Below, one piece after another: positions 30,066-40,388 of a stretch of DNA of 64,000 bases (position 1 is the stretch's first letter; each line of letters begins with the position of its first letter). A program made the translations under genes and the position numbers. The stretch covers positions 558,001-622,000 of the forward strand of contig JAHBTX010000003.1 in the NCBI GenBank assembly GCA_019638395.1, read 5' to 3'. The DNA comes from Cyclobacteriaceae bacterium (GTDB lineage Bacteria > Bacteroidota > Bacteroidia > Cytophagales > Cyclobacteriaceae). A model generated the notes under the pieces. That model had not been told where the DNA came from. It ran no database searches and worked only from the letters and a program-made list of their open reading frames with translations.

Positions 30066-31226
30066 ATGAAAAAGCTATATACCCTCGCCACACTTGTATT
30101 GTTGGTTGCATGCTCGGCCGAAACAGATTCGGGCCTGGAAGCAAAAAAGAAAGAATTGGATGCAGCCCGTACCGAACTGGTTGCCTTAAAAGAAAAAATT
30201 GGTGACCTGGAAAAAGAAATTCTGGCGCTCGATCCATCGTTTGCCCGAAATAATAATGCGGTACTAATTTCTACCTGGCCGCTTGAATTAAAACCATTCG
30301 AACACTTTGTTGATATACGGGGTTCAGTTGAATCGCGAAAAAATGTAGGTCTTAGTGCTGTGGGCGGTGGCAAAGTAGAGAAAGTATTGGTTACGGAAGG
30401 TCAGAATGTGGCGGCAGGTCAAACATTGGTTGTGCTGGATGCCGATATTCTGCGAAATACAATTGCCGAATTAAAAACTTCGTTGGAATTGGCTACCACG
30501 CTTTATGATAAACAAGCTAAACTGTGGAGCCAAAAAATTGGTTCGGAAGTACAATACCTGCAGGCAAAAAACAATAAAGAATCGCTTGAGAAACGATTGG
30601 CCGTAACACAAGCGCAATTAGACCAGGCAATTGTGAAGGCACCATTTGCAGGCACCATCGACAAAGTGGATGCACGGGTAGGCGAAATGGCCAGCCCCGG
30701 TATGCCGTTGGTACAAATGGTTAGCTCGGGCGATATGTATATCCGTGCCGATGTGTCGGAAGATTTTATTGGTAAAATAAATCCGGGCGATCAGGTGCAG
30801 ATATTTTTTCCTGCATTCGACAAACAAATTAAAAGCACCATTACTTCGGTGGGCCAGGTTATTAATCCAGAGAACAGAACTTTTAGAATAGAAGCCCGCT
30901 TAGTGGCCGATCTGAAAGCGAAACCCAACCAGGTAGTGGTGGTATCGGTGCGCGATTATGTGAACACAAAAGCTTATCAGGTGCCCACCAAGATTATTCA
31001 ACGCGATAATGCAGGTGAATACATTTTTGCAACCGATAAAAAGGGAAGTGCATTAATAGCCAAAAAGGTTTATGTAAAATCCGGACTTTCACAAAATGGT
31101 ATCACCGAAATTAAGGAAGGCTTAACAGGAAGTGAGCAAATTATTTATGAAGGTTTCCGCGAAGTAACAGAAGGTGCTGAGCTAACCATAGCCGATAGCA
31201 CCAAAGCATCAGTAGCCAGTAATTAA
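30066..31226 (+). CDS. RND efflux membrane-fusion (periplasmic adaptor) lipoprotein
   Basis: 386 aa. A signal peptide with lipobox LVAC (Cys16) predicts a lipid anchor. A coiled-coil follows immediately (residues ~24-56, KKKELDAARTELVALKEKIGDLEKEI), then lipoyl-like halves (VEKVLVTEGQNVAAGQTLVVLD and QAIVKAPFAGTIDKVDARVGEMASPG), a helical hairpin (~130-180) and the beta-barrel domain. The early coiled-coil is unusual compared with AcrA. 21 bases after tolC and 22 bases before the RND gene. Confidence 0.92.
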   Translation: MKKLYTLATLVLLVACSAETDSGLEAKKKELDAARTELVALKEKIGDLEKEILALDPSFARNNNAVLISTWPLELKPFEHFVDIRGSVESRKNVGLSAVGGGKVEKVLVTEGQNVAAGQTLVVLDADILRNTIAELKTSLELATTLYDKQAKLWSQKIGSEVQYLQAKNNKESLEKRLAVTQAQLDQAIVKAPFAGTIDKVDARVGEMASPGMPLVQMVSSGDMYIRADVSEDFIGKINPGDQVQIFFPAFDKQIKSTITSVGQVINPENRTFRIEARLVADLKAKPNQVVVVSVRDYVNTKAYQVPTKIIQRDNAGEYIFATDKKGSALIAKKVYVKSGLSQNGITEIKEGLTGSEQIIYEGFREVTEGAELTIADSTKASVASN

Positions 31227-31248
31227 ATCTTCAAATTTTTTTTGATTT

Positions 31249-34200
31249 ATGAGCGACTCTAAAAATTCCTCCGGCAAGGAGCTAAAAGTAGATAAAGAAT
31301 TTCCGTTAACCAGCTTTGCGCTGAAAAACGGAACCATGGTTATGTTTTTGGCCGTCATGTTCGTGATCATGGGTATAATTACCTATCGGGCATTGCCAAA
31401 AGATAGTTATCCCGAAGTAAAGCAACCTATAATTTACATTGGAATTGCCTATCCGGGAAACTCGCCAGTGGATATGGAAAACCTGATTACCAGGCCCATT
31501 GAAAAAGAAATCAATACCATATCTGAAGTTGATAAGATTACTTCCAACTCGGTGCAAGATTATACAACTATTATTGTTGAGTTTGGGCCCGAAACAAAAG
31601 TGGAAGATGCCCTTACCAAAGTAAAAGATGCCGTAGATAAAGCCAAGCCGGAGTTACCAGATGATCTTCCGCAAGACCCGAATGTTTTTGAATTAAACTT
31701 TTCGGAGTTTCCGATTATGAACATTAATCTTTCAGGAAATTATCCTTTAGAACAACTTAAAAAATATGGCGAATACCTGGAAGATGAAATCGAAAAGATT
31801 TCAGAAATATCGAAAGTAGATATCCGGGGTATTGATGATAAAGAAGTAAAGATTAAAGTTAACCCTTACGAGTTAGAAGCCCGGAAGCTGAACTTCTCAG
31901 ATATTGAACAAGCGGTTTCTGCCGAGAACGTAACCATGTCGGGCGGTAATGTGCTGGATGCGGGGGTGCGCAGAACCATTCGCGTGGTGGGCGAGTTTTC
32001 AGACCCAACGGAACTGGAAGATATTGTTGTGAAGAATGAGAAGGGCAATATTGTTTACCTCAGAGATGTAGCTAAAGTTGAGTTTGATTATATCGAGAAA
32101 CAAAGTTATGCCCGCTTACGCAGAGAGCCTGTTGTAATGGTGGATGTGGTAAAACGCAGTGGCGAGAATCTATTAATAGCTACCGATCAGATCCGTGCTG
32201 TATTAGCCAAGGCACAGGCTGAGGTATTTCCCAAAGACCTGAAAGTATCCGTTACCAACGATCAATCATCTGTTACCAAAGAAATGGTAAGCAGCCTGGA
32301 GAACAACATTATCTCTGGTGTTATTGTGGTGGTAATTGTGTTGTTACTATTTATTGGCACCCGCAATGCCTTGTTTGTGGGTATGGCCATACCGCTTTCT
32401 ATGTTTATCACCTTTATTGTGCTTAGTTCATTAGGAATGAACATCAACATGATGGTACTGTTTGGGTTGATTATGGCTTTGGGCATGCTGGTAGATAATG
32501 GTATTGTGGTGGTTGAAAATATTTATCGCCTGCGTGCAGAAGGTTATTCCATTTATGATGCTACCCGCCTGGGAGTAGGTGAAGTAGCCCTGCCTATCAT
32601 CTCATCTACAGCCACTACACTGGCAGCCTTTATTCCGCTTATGTTATGGCCGGGTATTATGGGGCAGTTTATGAAGTACCTGCCTATTACACTTATTATT
32701 TCGCTAAGTGCATCGTTGTTTGTAGCCCTTGTAATAAACCCGGTATTTATTGTGCGCAACATGAAGCTGGATAGCGAGATTGTTGTGAACCACCGGGCTA
32801 TCTGGCGCAACTCTATTATTGCAGCTGCCTTAGGGGGGGTGTTTATTGCATTTGGTAAATATGGCTTGGGTAATGTACTGATTCTGTTTGGCGTGCTTAC
32901 TATCATAAATGTTTACTTGCTGGTGCCGCTTTCAAAGCGTTTTCAAAACTCGGTGTTGCCGTGGTTGGAACAGAAGTACGAACGCATCATTACGTTTGCA
33001 TTAAAAGGTAAACGCCCGTATGCAATTTTTGGTGGAACATTTGGCTTACTGATTATGTCGTTTATGTTGATGGGTATTTTTCCACCTCGGGTACTTTTCT
33101 TTCCTGAAAATGTTCCCACGTACATCAATGTGTTTATCGAGTTCCCGATAGGTGGCGATATTGAAGACACCAATAAGTTTACCGAAAAGATTGAAGATCG
33201 GGTATTAGAGATTATAAAACCTTACGAGCGCGCGGTGGAATCGGTGGTAGCTAACGTAGGTGCGGGTACAGGCGACCCTGCCGATATGTCGAGTATTGGG
33301 TTGGCCGAATCGCCAAACAAAGCACGCATTACGGTAAACTTTTTGGATTTTAAATATCGCGATGGAGTAGATACACGTGAAGTGTTAGAGAAAATCCGCG
33401 CTGGAATAAGCGGCTATCCGGGTGTAACCGTTACAGTAGATAAAAATGCCGATGGCCCGCCAGTAGGCAAACCCATTAGTATTGAAATTACGGGTGAAGA
33501 ACTTACTACCCTGATTTCAATTTCCGAAAAAATGAAAGCCTACATAAACGAATCGGGCATTGCAGGAATTGAAAAACTAAAACTGGATATTGAAACCGGT
33601 AAGCCTGAATTGCTTGTTAACATCGATCGTGAAAAAGCAAGGCGCTTTGGATTATCTACTTTTGCGGTAGCAAATGAAGTACGCACATCGTTGTTTGGAA
33701 AAGAAATTACTAAATACAAACAAGGTGAAGATGATTATAAGGTTCAGCTTCGGTTGGATGATAAATACCGCTACAATGTAGATGCCCTTATGAATAAAAG
33801 CATCACCTTCCGCGATCAAACAAATGGTCAGATATCGCAGGTTCCTATTTCAGCAGTGGCTAATGTGCAACTTAGTTCAACCTATGGGTCAATCAAACGA
33901 CAGGATTTAAAACGTCAGATCACGTTATCGTCAAACGTAGTAAGTGATTACAACCCTACTTTGGTGAATGATCAGATTAAGAAAGTATTGGCCGATTTTG
34001 AGATGCCTGCCGGTTATAGCTATCGCTTTGGAGGTGAGCAGGAAGACCAGGCAAAAGAAATGGCTTTCCTTTCGCAAGCATTGATTCTGGCCGTGTTTAT
34101 TATCTTCCTGATTATTGTTGCCCAGTTTAATAAACTTACCTCGCCTTTAATTATTATGACCTCCGTATTGTTTAGCACCATTGGCGTGTTTTTCGGGTTA

Positions 34201-34683
34201 ATCATTTTCCAGATGGAGTTTGTAATTATGATGACCATGATCGGTATTATTTCTTTGGCGGGTATCGTGGTAAACAATGCCATTGTATTGCTGGACTTTG
34301 TTGAATTGAAAAAACGCAGAAAACGTGAACTTACCGGAATGGATCTTACCATTGAAGAGGTGAAAGAATCAATAGTTGAAGCTGGTAAAACCCGCTTGCG
34401 TCCGGTACTGCTTACAGCCATTACTACCATTCTGGGTTTAATTCCGTTGGCAGTTGGTATCAATATCGATTTCCTCGGAATGTTTGGAAGCTACAACCCC
34501 GATTTTTACCTGGGCGGTGATAGTGTGATTTTCTGGGGGCCACTTTCGTGGACGATTATATTTGGTTTAACGTTTGCCACTTTCTTAACATTGGTAGTGG
34601 TTCCGGTTATGTACCTGTTGTCGGAGAAGTTTATGTTTTTTGTTAACCGTAAGACAGGTGTGAATTTACGTTCGGCCAATTAA
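31249..34683 (+). CDS. RND efflux pump inner-membrane transporter (first operon)
   Basis: 1144 aa, AcrB/MdtF-like RND transporter with twelve transmembrane helices and two large periplasmic loops. Typical sequence: GTMVMFLAVMFVIMGIITYRALPKDSYPEV at the start, GMLVDNGIVVVENIYRL for TM4 with the two acidic proton-relay residues altered to the family-specific pattern, and GIVVNNAIVLLDFVELKKRR near the C-terminus. Length exceeds AcrB (1049) because of an extra loop near residue ~490-590. Likely pumps small hydrophobic compounds. Followed by an intrinsic terminator. Confidence 0.94.
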   Translation: MSDSKNSSGKELKVDKEFPLTSFALKNGTMVMFLAVMFVIMGIITYRALPKDSYPEVKQPIIYIGIAYPGNSPVDMENLITRPIEKEINTISEVDKITSNSVQDYTTIIVEFGPETKVEDALTKVKDAVDKAKPELPDDLPQDPNVFELNFSEFPIMNINLSGNYPLEQLKKYGEYLEDEIEKISEISKVDIRGIDDKEVKIKVNPYELEARKLNFSDIEQAVSAENVTMSGGNVLDAGVRRTIRVVGEFSDPTELEDIVVKNEKGNIVYLRDVAKVEFDYIEKQSYARLRREPVVMVDVVKRSGENLLIATDQIRAVLAKAQAEVFPKDLKVSVTNDQSSVTKEMVSSLENNIISGVIVVVIVLLLFIGTRNALFVGMAIPLSMFITFIVLSSLGMNINMMVLFGLIMALGMLVDNGIVVVENIYRLRAEGYSIYDATRLGVGEVALPIISSTATTLAAFIPLMLWPGIMGQFMKYLPITLIISLSASLFVALVINPVFIVRNMKLDSEIVVNHRAIWRNSIIAAALGGVFIAFGKYGLGNVLILFGVLTIINVYLLVPLSKRFQNSVLPWLEQKYERIITFALKGKRPYAIFGGTFGLLIMSFMLMGIFPPRVLFFPENVPTYINVFIEFPIGGDIEDTNKFTEKIEDRVLEIIKPYERAVESVVANVGAGTGDPADMSSIGLAESPNKARITVNFLDFKYRDGVDTREVLEKIRAGISGYPGVTVTVDKNADGPPVGKPISIEITGEELTTLISISEKMKAYINESGIAGIEKLKLDIETGKPELLVNIDREKARRFGLSTFAVANEVRTSLFGKEITKYKQGEDDYKVQLRLDDKYRYNVDALMNKSITFRDQTNGQISQVPISAVANVQLSSTYGSIKRQDLKRQITLSSNVVSDYNPTLVNDQIKKVLADFEMPAGYSYRFGGEQEDQAKEMAFLSQALILAVFIIFLIIVAQFNKLTSPLIIMTSVLFSTIGVFFGLIIFQMEFVIMMTMIGIISLAGIVVNNAIVLLDFVELKKRRKRELTGMDLTIEEVKESIVEAGKTRLRPVLLTAITTILGLIPLAVGINIDFLGMFGSYNPDFYLGGDSVIFWGPLSWTIIFGLTFATFLTLVVVPVMYLLSEKFMFFVNRKTGVNLRSAN

Positions 34684-34705
34684 TTTATTAAAATAAATGG
34701 GAGTG

Positions 34706-34735
34706 AAAGTCGTCCTAACAATAGGGCGACTTTTT
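34706..34735 (+). terminator. Intrinsic terminator of the first efflux operon
   Basis: Stem AAAGTCGTCCTA (34706-34717) and TAGGGCGACTTT (34722-34733), loop ACAA, one G-U pair, followed by a T-run. It ends 8 bases before the ATG of the metallophosphoesterase gene at 34743, so that gene has its own promoter or depends on read-through. Confidence 0.85.
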
Positions 34736-34742
34736 CGTTTTT

Positions 34743-35990
34743 ATGCTAAACAGATTTATGGTTTTATTGATTGTATTTGCCTTGTTGCTACTGATAGATG
34801 TTTATTTTTATCAGGCTGTTTTAGCAGTAAGTAAAAACTGGTCGCCTGTGTGGCGTATTACAGCGCGATGGGGTTTTTGGATACCCACTGTATTGAGTTT
34901 TGTTGCTTTGTTATGGTGGCAATTGGCCGATCCGTATGCCATAAACGCCAACGTACGCAACTGGATTATTACAGGAGTGTTTGCAACGTATTTTTCAAAA
35001 CTGATTGGCATTATCTTTTTACTGATGGATGATATACAACGCGTAGTGCGGTGGGTAGCACAGTTGTTTCAGAAGAAAAGTGAAGTCTTACCGGGCGAGC
35101 CGATAACGCGTTCGCAATTTTTAACACAAGCAGCCGTAATTGCGAGTGCCGTTCCGTTTGGAGCGATGGTATATGGCATTGTATCAGGTGCGCACGATTA
35201 CCGCGTACGTAAGGTAACGGTTAAACTTCCGAATCTACCTAAATCCTTTGATGGCTTACGCCTTGCGCAACTATCGGATATACACAGTGGAAGTTTCTTT
35301 AATAAGACTGCCGTAAAGGGTGGGGTAGAGATGGTTTTGAATGAAAAACCCGACCTGATTTTTTTTACGGGCGATCTGGTGAACAATGAATCGGCTGAAG
35401 TCAAAGACTACATCAACGTGTTTGGTAAACTAAAAGCACCACTGGGAGTGTTCTCCGTTACCGGCAACCACGACTATGGAGATTACAAAAGCTGGGATAC
35501 AAAAGAAGCCAAACAGCAAAATTTTAAAGACCTGATTGAAGCACACCATTTATTAGGCTTTGATTTATTGATGAATGAACATCGGTTTATTGAGCAAAGC
35601 GGGGAGAAGCTGGCAATTATCGGAATTGAAAACTGGGGTGCAGGTAGGTTTTCAAAGTATGGAAAATTAGAACAAGCCCATGCTGGCACCAATGAGGCTG
35701 CTATAAAATTATTATTGAGCCACGACCCCAGCCATTGGGATGCGCAAGTGCGACCCAACTACAAAGACATCGACATTGCCTTTGCCGGACATACACACGG
35801 TTTTCAGTTTGGGGTAGAGGTTGGTGATTTTAAATGGAGCCCTTCGCAGTACGCTTACAAGCAATGGGCCGGTTTATATACTGAGGGCAATCAACATTTA
35901 TATGTAAACAGAGGCTTTGGCTACCTGGGGTATCCGGGCAGGGTGGGTATGCCGCCTGAGATTACAATAATGGAATTGAAACGTGCGTAA
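34743..35990 (+). CDS. Membrane-anchored metallophosphoesterase
   Basis: 415 aa calcineurin-like phosphoesterase of the YaeI/UDP-2,3-diacylglucosamine pyrophosphatase-like superfamily. Residues ~1-145 hold four transmembrane segments; from ~165 the catalytic domain shows the five metal motifs: LSDIHSG, FTGDLVNN, TGNHDYG, LLSHDP and AGHTHGFQFG. The metal centre is thus intact. A stretch TRSQFLTQAAVIASAVPFG between them resembles a Tat-type segment, but the twin arginine is absent. Substrate unknown; phosphatidyl or phosphodiester targets are typical of membrane-anchored relatives. Confidence 0.9.
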   Translation: MLNRFMVLLIVFALLLLIDVYFYQAVLAVSKNWSPVWRITARWGFWIPTVLSFVALLWWQLADPYAINANVRNWIITGVFATYFSKLIGIIFLLMDDIQRVVRWVAQLFQKKSEVLPGEPITRSQFLTQAAVIASAVPFGAMVYGIVSGAHDYRVRKVTVKLPNLPKSFDGLRLAQLSDIHSGSFFNKTAVKGGVEMVLNEKPDLIFFTGDLVNNESAEVKDYINVFGKLKAPLGVFSVTGNHDYGDYKSWDTKEAKQQNFKDLIEAHHLLGFDLLMNEHRFIEQSGEKLAIIGIENWGAGRFSKYGKLEQAHAGTNEAAIKLLLSHDPSHWDAQVRPNYKDIDIAFAGHTHGFQFGVEVGDFKWSPSQYAYKQWAGLYTEGNQHLYVNRGFGYLGYPGRVGMPPEITIMELKRA

Positions 35991-36043
35991 GACCTTAAAA
36001 CTGTTAAGTTGACAGATTTTCATTTTGACGAAATTTAATTTTA

Positions 36044-38425
36044 CTATCTTATACGGTTTAGTTCATCTGCCGATCCTGTTTCACGCTTCTCCTTGGTTGT
36101 TTTCGCGCTTCCAATTGGGATATTAAGGCTCCATCTGAAAACTGGACCTTCGGCATCAAAATTAAAATAATAGTTGAGGTCGCTTTGAGTTAAGTTAGAC
36201 CGGTTGGGCCATTGAGTACCCGTGTTAAAAATATCACTCACACTAAACGTTACTACTGTACCCGATTTTAACTTTTTACGAATACCTGCATCCACCTGTC
36301 TGCGAGCAATTATATCCAAAGTTCCGTAAATGTTGGCTGAATAGTAGCCGGCTGTAATTTCTATATCTGCAACTTTTCTAAAAGAAAAAGTTTGTGTGGT
36401 AGTTGCATCATAACCGAAAATGTTTCGCTGGTAAGCCACAGAGCCTACATTAAATTTTTGATTATTTCGATAACCAATAAAATTGATTCTTGCTGTCCAC
36501 CATTTAGAGGGCTCGATGGTGTAGTTAAGATTCATATTGAAATTGTGATTCATAATTCCCTGGAATGGCTTAATTTCAAACAATAGAAGACTTGGGTTGA
36601 TGATGGGCTGAAAATCAAGAATGGGTGCCTGCTCTGTATTATACTGGAGTGATAAGTTGAAGTTTGGAAAACTGTAACCCACTTGCACTTGGTTTACACG
36701 TGCTGGTAATATAGACGGATTACCGGTAGTAAGTGTGTTTTGGTCGAAGAAATAAAAATACGGAGCAAGTATCAAAAAGCCAGGTCGTTGAATTCTATTA
36801 ACAATTGAGAAGTTGATGCTGCTTTCTTTTTCAAGTTGGTAGGTTGCAAAAAAGCTGGGAAACAAATTACCAACATAACGGCCGATGATCTGGCCCTCTG
36901 TTGCAGATGTAAGCTTCAGGTTGTAATGCTCATAGCGAATTCCTGCTTTTAAATTCCATTTGGTATTTGGCTTATAATCTGCCGATACATATCCGGCATA
37001 AATGTCTTCATTTAGTTTAAACTCATTTTTAAACGCTGGGTCATCAATCCAGCTACTGTTTTGTTCATTGGCTACTGTTACATTGTTGGTAAATTTCGAA
37101 AAGGCAGTCTTTAAACCGAAGTCAAGCTTCACCTTTTCTGATATCAGCAAACCCCAATCTGTTTTTATTGTACTCACGTTAACCGGGGTTGTGGCACTTG
37201 ATAAAAACCGGCTTGTTTGTGACGTGTTCTGATCAGTTACAGTATATATGGTTGGGTTCTTTCTCGTGAAATCAATATGATCTACATCAATATTCATACT
37301 TTGATTTGCATTGAATTTATGCCTGAAATTAAGGTTGTATAATTTTCTATTTAATTGATTTTCTTCGTAACTGTGTGTGCTTAAATTGCTCTGTCCATTT
37401 TCATTGATAATAACAGACTTAGCATTTGCGTTCATGAACCAATCGGATTGAAGCAACGATACCATTGCACCAATAGTACTCTTTTCAGTAAGTTGATACT
37501 CCATTCCGAGCTCACCTGTGTATAGCGCGGTTTTTGGTTTTCGAGCAATTGTCAGGTCGCTTGATTTTGCCAATGTTTCACTCACCGTTGTAATAGTAAC
37601 ATTCTCTAAATCGTAATTAAGTGTTGTATTAATCAGTGCGTAGGAATAAAATTTATTTTTTTGATAACTCAGATTTAAACCATTGCCATATTTTGGACGC
37701 TTGCTAAAGCCGAAGCTAGGACTAACCTGTCCCAGTAATCCATCCTTCTTTTTAATGGTAGTGATGTTTATAACACCGGCACCCTGTGCATCGTAGTTGG
37801 CAGGAGGTGAGGTGATAAGTTCAATAGTGGCAATATTATCAGCCTGCAAATTGGAAAGATAGTTAAGCAGGTCTTGCCGCTCAAGCCTGATGGGCTTACC
37901 ATCAATCAAAATCAGAATCCCTTGCTTGCCTGATAGACTAATCTCTCCCGAGGACATGTTAACTCTTACCGATGGCGATTTACTTAAAGCAGATAGCAAA
38001 GAGTTACCCTTACTCATAATACTGCCTTCTACATTCACAATGGTTCGGTCTATTTTTTGTTCGTACAATGGTTTTAGCGCCCTAACCTCAATCGCACCTA
38101 ATGTACTGATCTCTTCATGCAGCATAATATTACCTGCATTGAGTTCTGTATTCGGTGCAATACTGAAGGTGTGGGATTTGTAACCCAAATAACTGATTTG
38201 CACAAGGCATGTATCTTGGATTTCCAGGGTTAACACAAAGGTACCGTCCTTATCGCTCATTACTCCTTTAATCAATGCCTGACCTTTGGGTTCGATTCCT
38301 ATAACGTTGGCAAAAGGCAAGGTCTGGCCATTAACACCTTGCACGGTACCTTTCACAGTTGTCTGGGTCTGAGCATAGCACGGAAGGCCGATAACCATAA
38401 TGACATAAAATATCTGCTTAATCAT
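36044..38425 (-). CDS. TonB-dependent-receptor-like outer-membrane beta-barrel protein
   Basis: 793 aa. A signal peptide (cleavage near residue 19) is followed by a CarboxypepD_reg-like domain (residues ~22-105, TVKGTVQGVNGQTLPFANV), a plug-like segment (~110-215, with LSALSKSPSVRVN, QGILILIDGKP, ATIELITSPPANYDAQGAGVINI), and an OMP_b-brl_3 type barrel for the rest. It belongs to the large group of Bacteroidota barrel proteins that act as receptors or have no assigned ligand. It lies divergent to a LytS/LytTR system with a 227-base shared upstream region, so that system may control it. Confidence 0.88.
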   Translation of the reverse strand: MIKQIFYVIMVIGLPCYAQTQTTVKGTVQGVNGQTLPFANVIGIEPKGQALIKGVMSDKDGTFVLTLEIQDTCLVQISYLGYKSHTFSIAPNTELNAGNIMLHEEISTLGAIEVRALKPLYEQKIDRTIVNVEGSIMSKGNSLLSALSKSPSVRVNMSSGEISLSGKQGILILIDGKPIRLERQDLLNYLSNLQADNIATIELITSPPANYDAQGAGVINITTIKKKDGLLGQVSPSFGFSKRPKYGNGLNLSYQKNKFYSYALINTTLNYDLENVTITTVSETLAKSSDLTIARKPKTALYTGELGMEYQLTEKSTIGAMVSLLQSDWFMNANAKSVIINENGQSNLSTHSYEENQLNRKLYNLNFRHKFNANQSMNIDVDHIDFTRKNPTIYTVTDQNTSQTSRFLSSATTPVNVSTIKTDWGLLISEKVKLDFGLKTAFSKFTNNVTVANEQNSSWIDDPAFKNEFKLNEDIYAGYVSADYKPNTKWNLKAGIRYEHYNLKLTSATEGQIIGRYVGNLFPSFFATYQLEKESSINFSIVNRIQRPGFLILAPYFYFFDQNTLTTGNPSILPARVNQVQVGYSFPNFNLSLQYNTEQAPILDFQPIINPSLLLFEIKPFQGIMNHNFNMNLNYTIEPSKWWTARINFIGYRNNQKFNVGSVAYQRNIFGYDATTTQTFSFRKVADIEITAGYYSANIYGTLDIIARRQVDAGIRKKLKSGTVVTFSVSDIFNTGTQWPNRSNLTQSDLNYYFNFDAEGPVFRWSLNIPIGSAKTTKEKRETGSADELNRIR

Positions 38426-38652
38426 TCTGATAGTTTTCTGGTAAACGTAAATCCCTGGGAATTAACTTTCTTCTAAAAATGCCACGTTTGTAAATACAAC
38501 GTTCATATACTGGCACTATAAAGAGCTAAGCGATTGATTTAAGTAAATGGCTGATTCGTACAAGAAAACTAATGTTTCGTCCTTATTTTAAGTCTAATTG
38601 GAGGCCAACTCCTAACTTTGATCGGATTTGCCCAAATGATATTATTCATTGA

Positions 38653-39693
38653 ATGAATTTACATGACCTGGCCTACAGCTATCAACCACCTTATCGTTTA
38701 ATTAGGCATATTGGTTATTGGCTTTTTTGGTTAGGCTTCTACGGATTGGTAAATGCCTCTTACCATCAATCAACCATACTCAAGTGGTCGTTGTTTGAAC
38801 TTTTAACTATGGTGGTTAAGCTGCCTTATGCTTATTTTTTAGCCTACTATTTATTTCCAAAACTCATTCCTCAAAAAAGGTATATCGCCCTGGTGTTTTG
38901 GGTTATTACTCTGGCCTTCCTGGGCATGGTGGCTTTAATGTTTCTCTATCAGCTATTTCCTTACGAGATGCCCGGCACAGCAACTGATTTTTTATCATTT
39001 AAAACAGTTTATATGATGACCGACTTGATTTATATAGCCTCGCCCGTTGTGCTGATAAAAATGACGCAGAACTATATTAAGCAAGAAAAAAATGCGGCAA
39101 GGCTATATCAGGAGAAAATTGAAGCAGAATTAAAAATCCTCAAAAATCAATTACAGCCTCACTTTCTGTTTAACAATCTCAACAATATTTATAGTATGGT
39201 GCTCTCTAAAGATGACAGAGCAGACGGTGCACTCCTTAAACTTTCAGACATTTTAAGTTATATGCTTTACGATTGCAACGTGGAACGAATTGCACTTCAA
39301 AAAGAGATTGATCTTATTAAAAACTACATATCCCTCGAAAAATTAAAGTACGAAGATCGCCTGGAGGTTTCATTTGAAGTAATGGGTGAGGTATCGAATA
39401 AACTTATTGCGCCCTTGCTGTTATTACCTTTTGTTGAAAATGCTTTCAAACATGGCGTGGCGAAAAGCGAGAAAAAATCTTGGGTAAGAATATTTATTTC
39501 TTTAGACAACAATTACCTGCAATACCTGGTGGAGAATAGCCTGACAAATAATACAGAACAAGAACTGACAACGGTGGGTGGCATAGGGTTGAGTAATGTT
39601 CGTAAAAGACTTAATATATTGTATCCGCAAAGTCACACACTTGTTTTTCAACAGATAGATTCATTTCTTATTAAAATGACCATTGAATTGTGA
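38653..39693 (+). CDS. LytS/YehU-type sensor histidine kinase
   Basis: 346 aa. Four transmembrane helices (about residues 18-38, 50-72, 77-100, 112-133) form the sensor; a short coiled-coil (~138-160) leads to the His_kinase domain with phosphorylation site QLQPHFLFNNLNNIY, His170. The ATP-binding domain has the N-box PFVENAFKHG and GGIGLSNVRKRL. The stop overlaps the response-regulator start (GTG at 39690) by 4 bases, so the two are coupled in translation. Signal not known; it may respond to cell-envelope or extracellular conditions. Confidence 0.92.
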   Translation: MNLHDLAYSYQPPYRLIRHIGYWLFWLGFYGLVNASYHQSTILKWSLFELLTMVVKLPYAYFLAYYLFPKLIPQKRYIALVFWVITLAFLGMVALMFLYQLFPYEMPGTATDFLSFKTVYMMTDLIYIASPVVLIKMTQNYIKQEKNAARLYQEKIEAELKILKNQLQPHFLFNNLNNIYSMVLSKDDRADGALLKLSDILSYMLYDCNVERIALQKEIDLIKNYISLEKLKYEDRLEVSFEVMGEVSNKLIAPLLLLPFVENAFKHGVAKSEKKSWVRIFISLDNNYLQYLVENSLTNNTEQELTTVGGIGLSNVRKRLNILYPQSHTLVFQQIDSFLIKMTIEL

Positions 39694-40388
39694 AATGCCT
39701 GATAGTAGAAGATGAACAACCTGCAGTAAAAGTTTTGTTGCAGCATATAAGTAGCTTTCCGGAGTTAAAGGTGGAAAGCATTTGTAATAATGCCATGGAC
39801 GCAATGACCGTGTTGCAAAAGAGTAAAATCGATTTGATGTTTCTGGACATTCAATTACCTAAAATGAATGGATTTCAGCTCTTAAATGTTTTACCGCAAA
39901 AACCGTTGATTATAGTAACCACTGCCTTCAGAGAATTTGCATTGGAAGGCTACGAACTGGAGGTGACTGATTACTTGTTAAAACCTATTTCCTTTCAACG
40001 CTTTGCCAAGGCAATAGGTAAAGCATATAAAGTTAATCAGCCGGAAGCACCTATAATCAATAGCCAGTCTTTGTTTTCAGAACCATTTATTTATGTTAAA
40101 GTAGATCGGGAATTTCAGCGTATAGCCCTGAATGCGCTGATGATTGTTGAAAGTGTGAAAAATCATGTGAAACTAATAACGCATGATAAAACTTATCTTA
40201 CTCTAATGAGCATATCGGAGTTGGAACTAAAGCTGCCACCCAATTTTCTTAGAATTCACAGGTCTTACATTGTCTCAAAGCTGCATATTGAAAAATTTAC
40301 CGCCAGCTATGTAATGATTGCTAAACAGACCATTGCAATTGGAAGTCATTATAAATTGGCATTCCAAAAATGGATTCAAACAAACTAA
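39690..40388 (+). CDS. LytTR-family response regulator
   Basis: 232 aa, GTG start overlapping the kinase stop. Receiver domain: acidic pair E7/D8/E9, phosphoacceptor D53 (FLDIQLPKMNG), conserved Thr and Lys in LLKPISF. C-terminal LytTR DNA-binding domain (residues ~130-232: FIYVKVDREFQRIALNALMIVESVKNHVKL, RIHRSYIVS). LytTR regulators bind tandem 9-base sites separated by 12-13 bases. The divergent outer-membrane gene at 38425 is the obvious candidate target. Confidence 0.93.
   Translation: MKCLIVEDEQPAVKVLLQHISSFPELKVESICNNAMDAMTVLQKSKIDLMFLDIQLPKMNGFQLLNVLPQKPLIIVTTAFREFALEGYELEVTDYLLKPISFQRFAKAIGKAYKVNQPEAPIINSQSLFSEPFIYVKVDREFQRIALNALMIVESVKNHVKLITHDKTYLTLMSISELELKLPPNFLRIHRSYIVSKLHIEKFTASYVMIAKQTIAIGSHYKLAFQKWIQTN

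Noticed and set aside
34020-34463. 147-residue minus-strand frame inside the RND transporter gene
   Set aside because: Shadow frame opposite a well-supported transporter; its hydrophobic composition mirrors the membrane helices on the plus strand.
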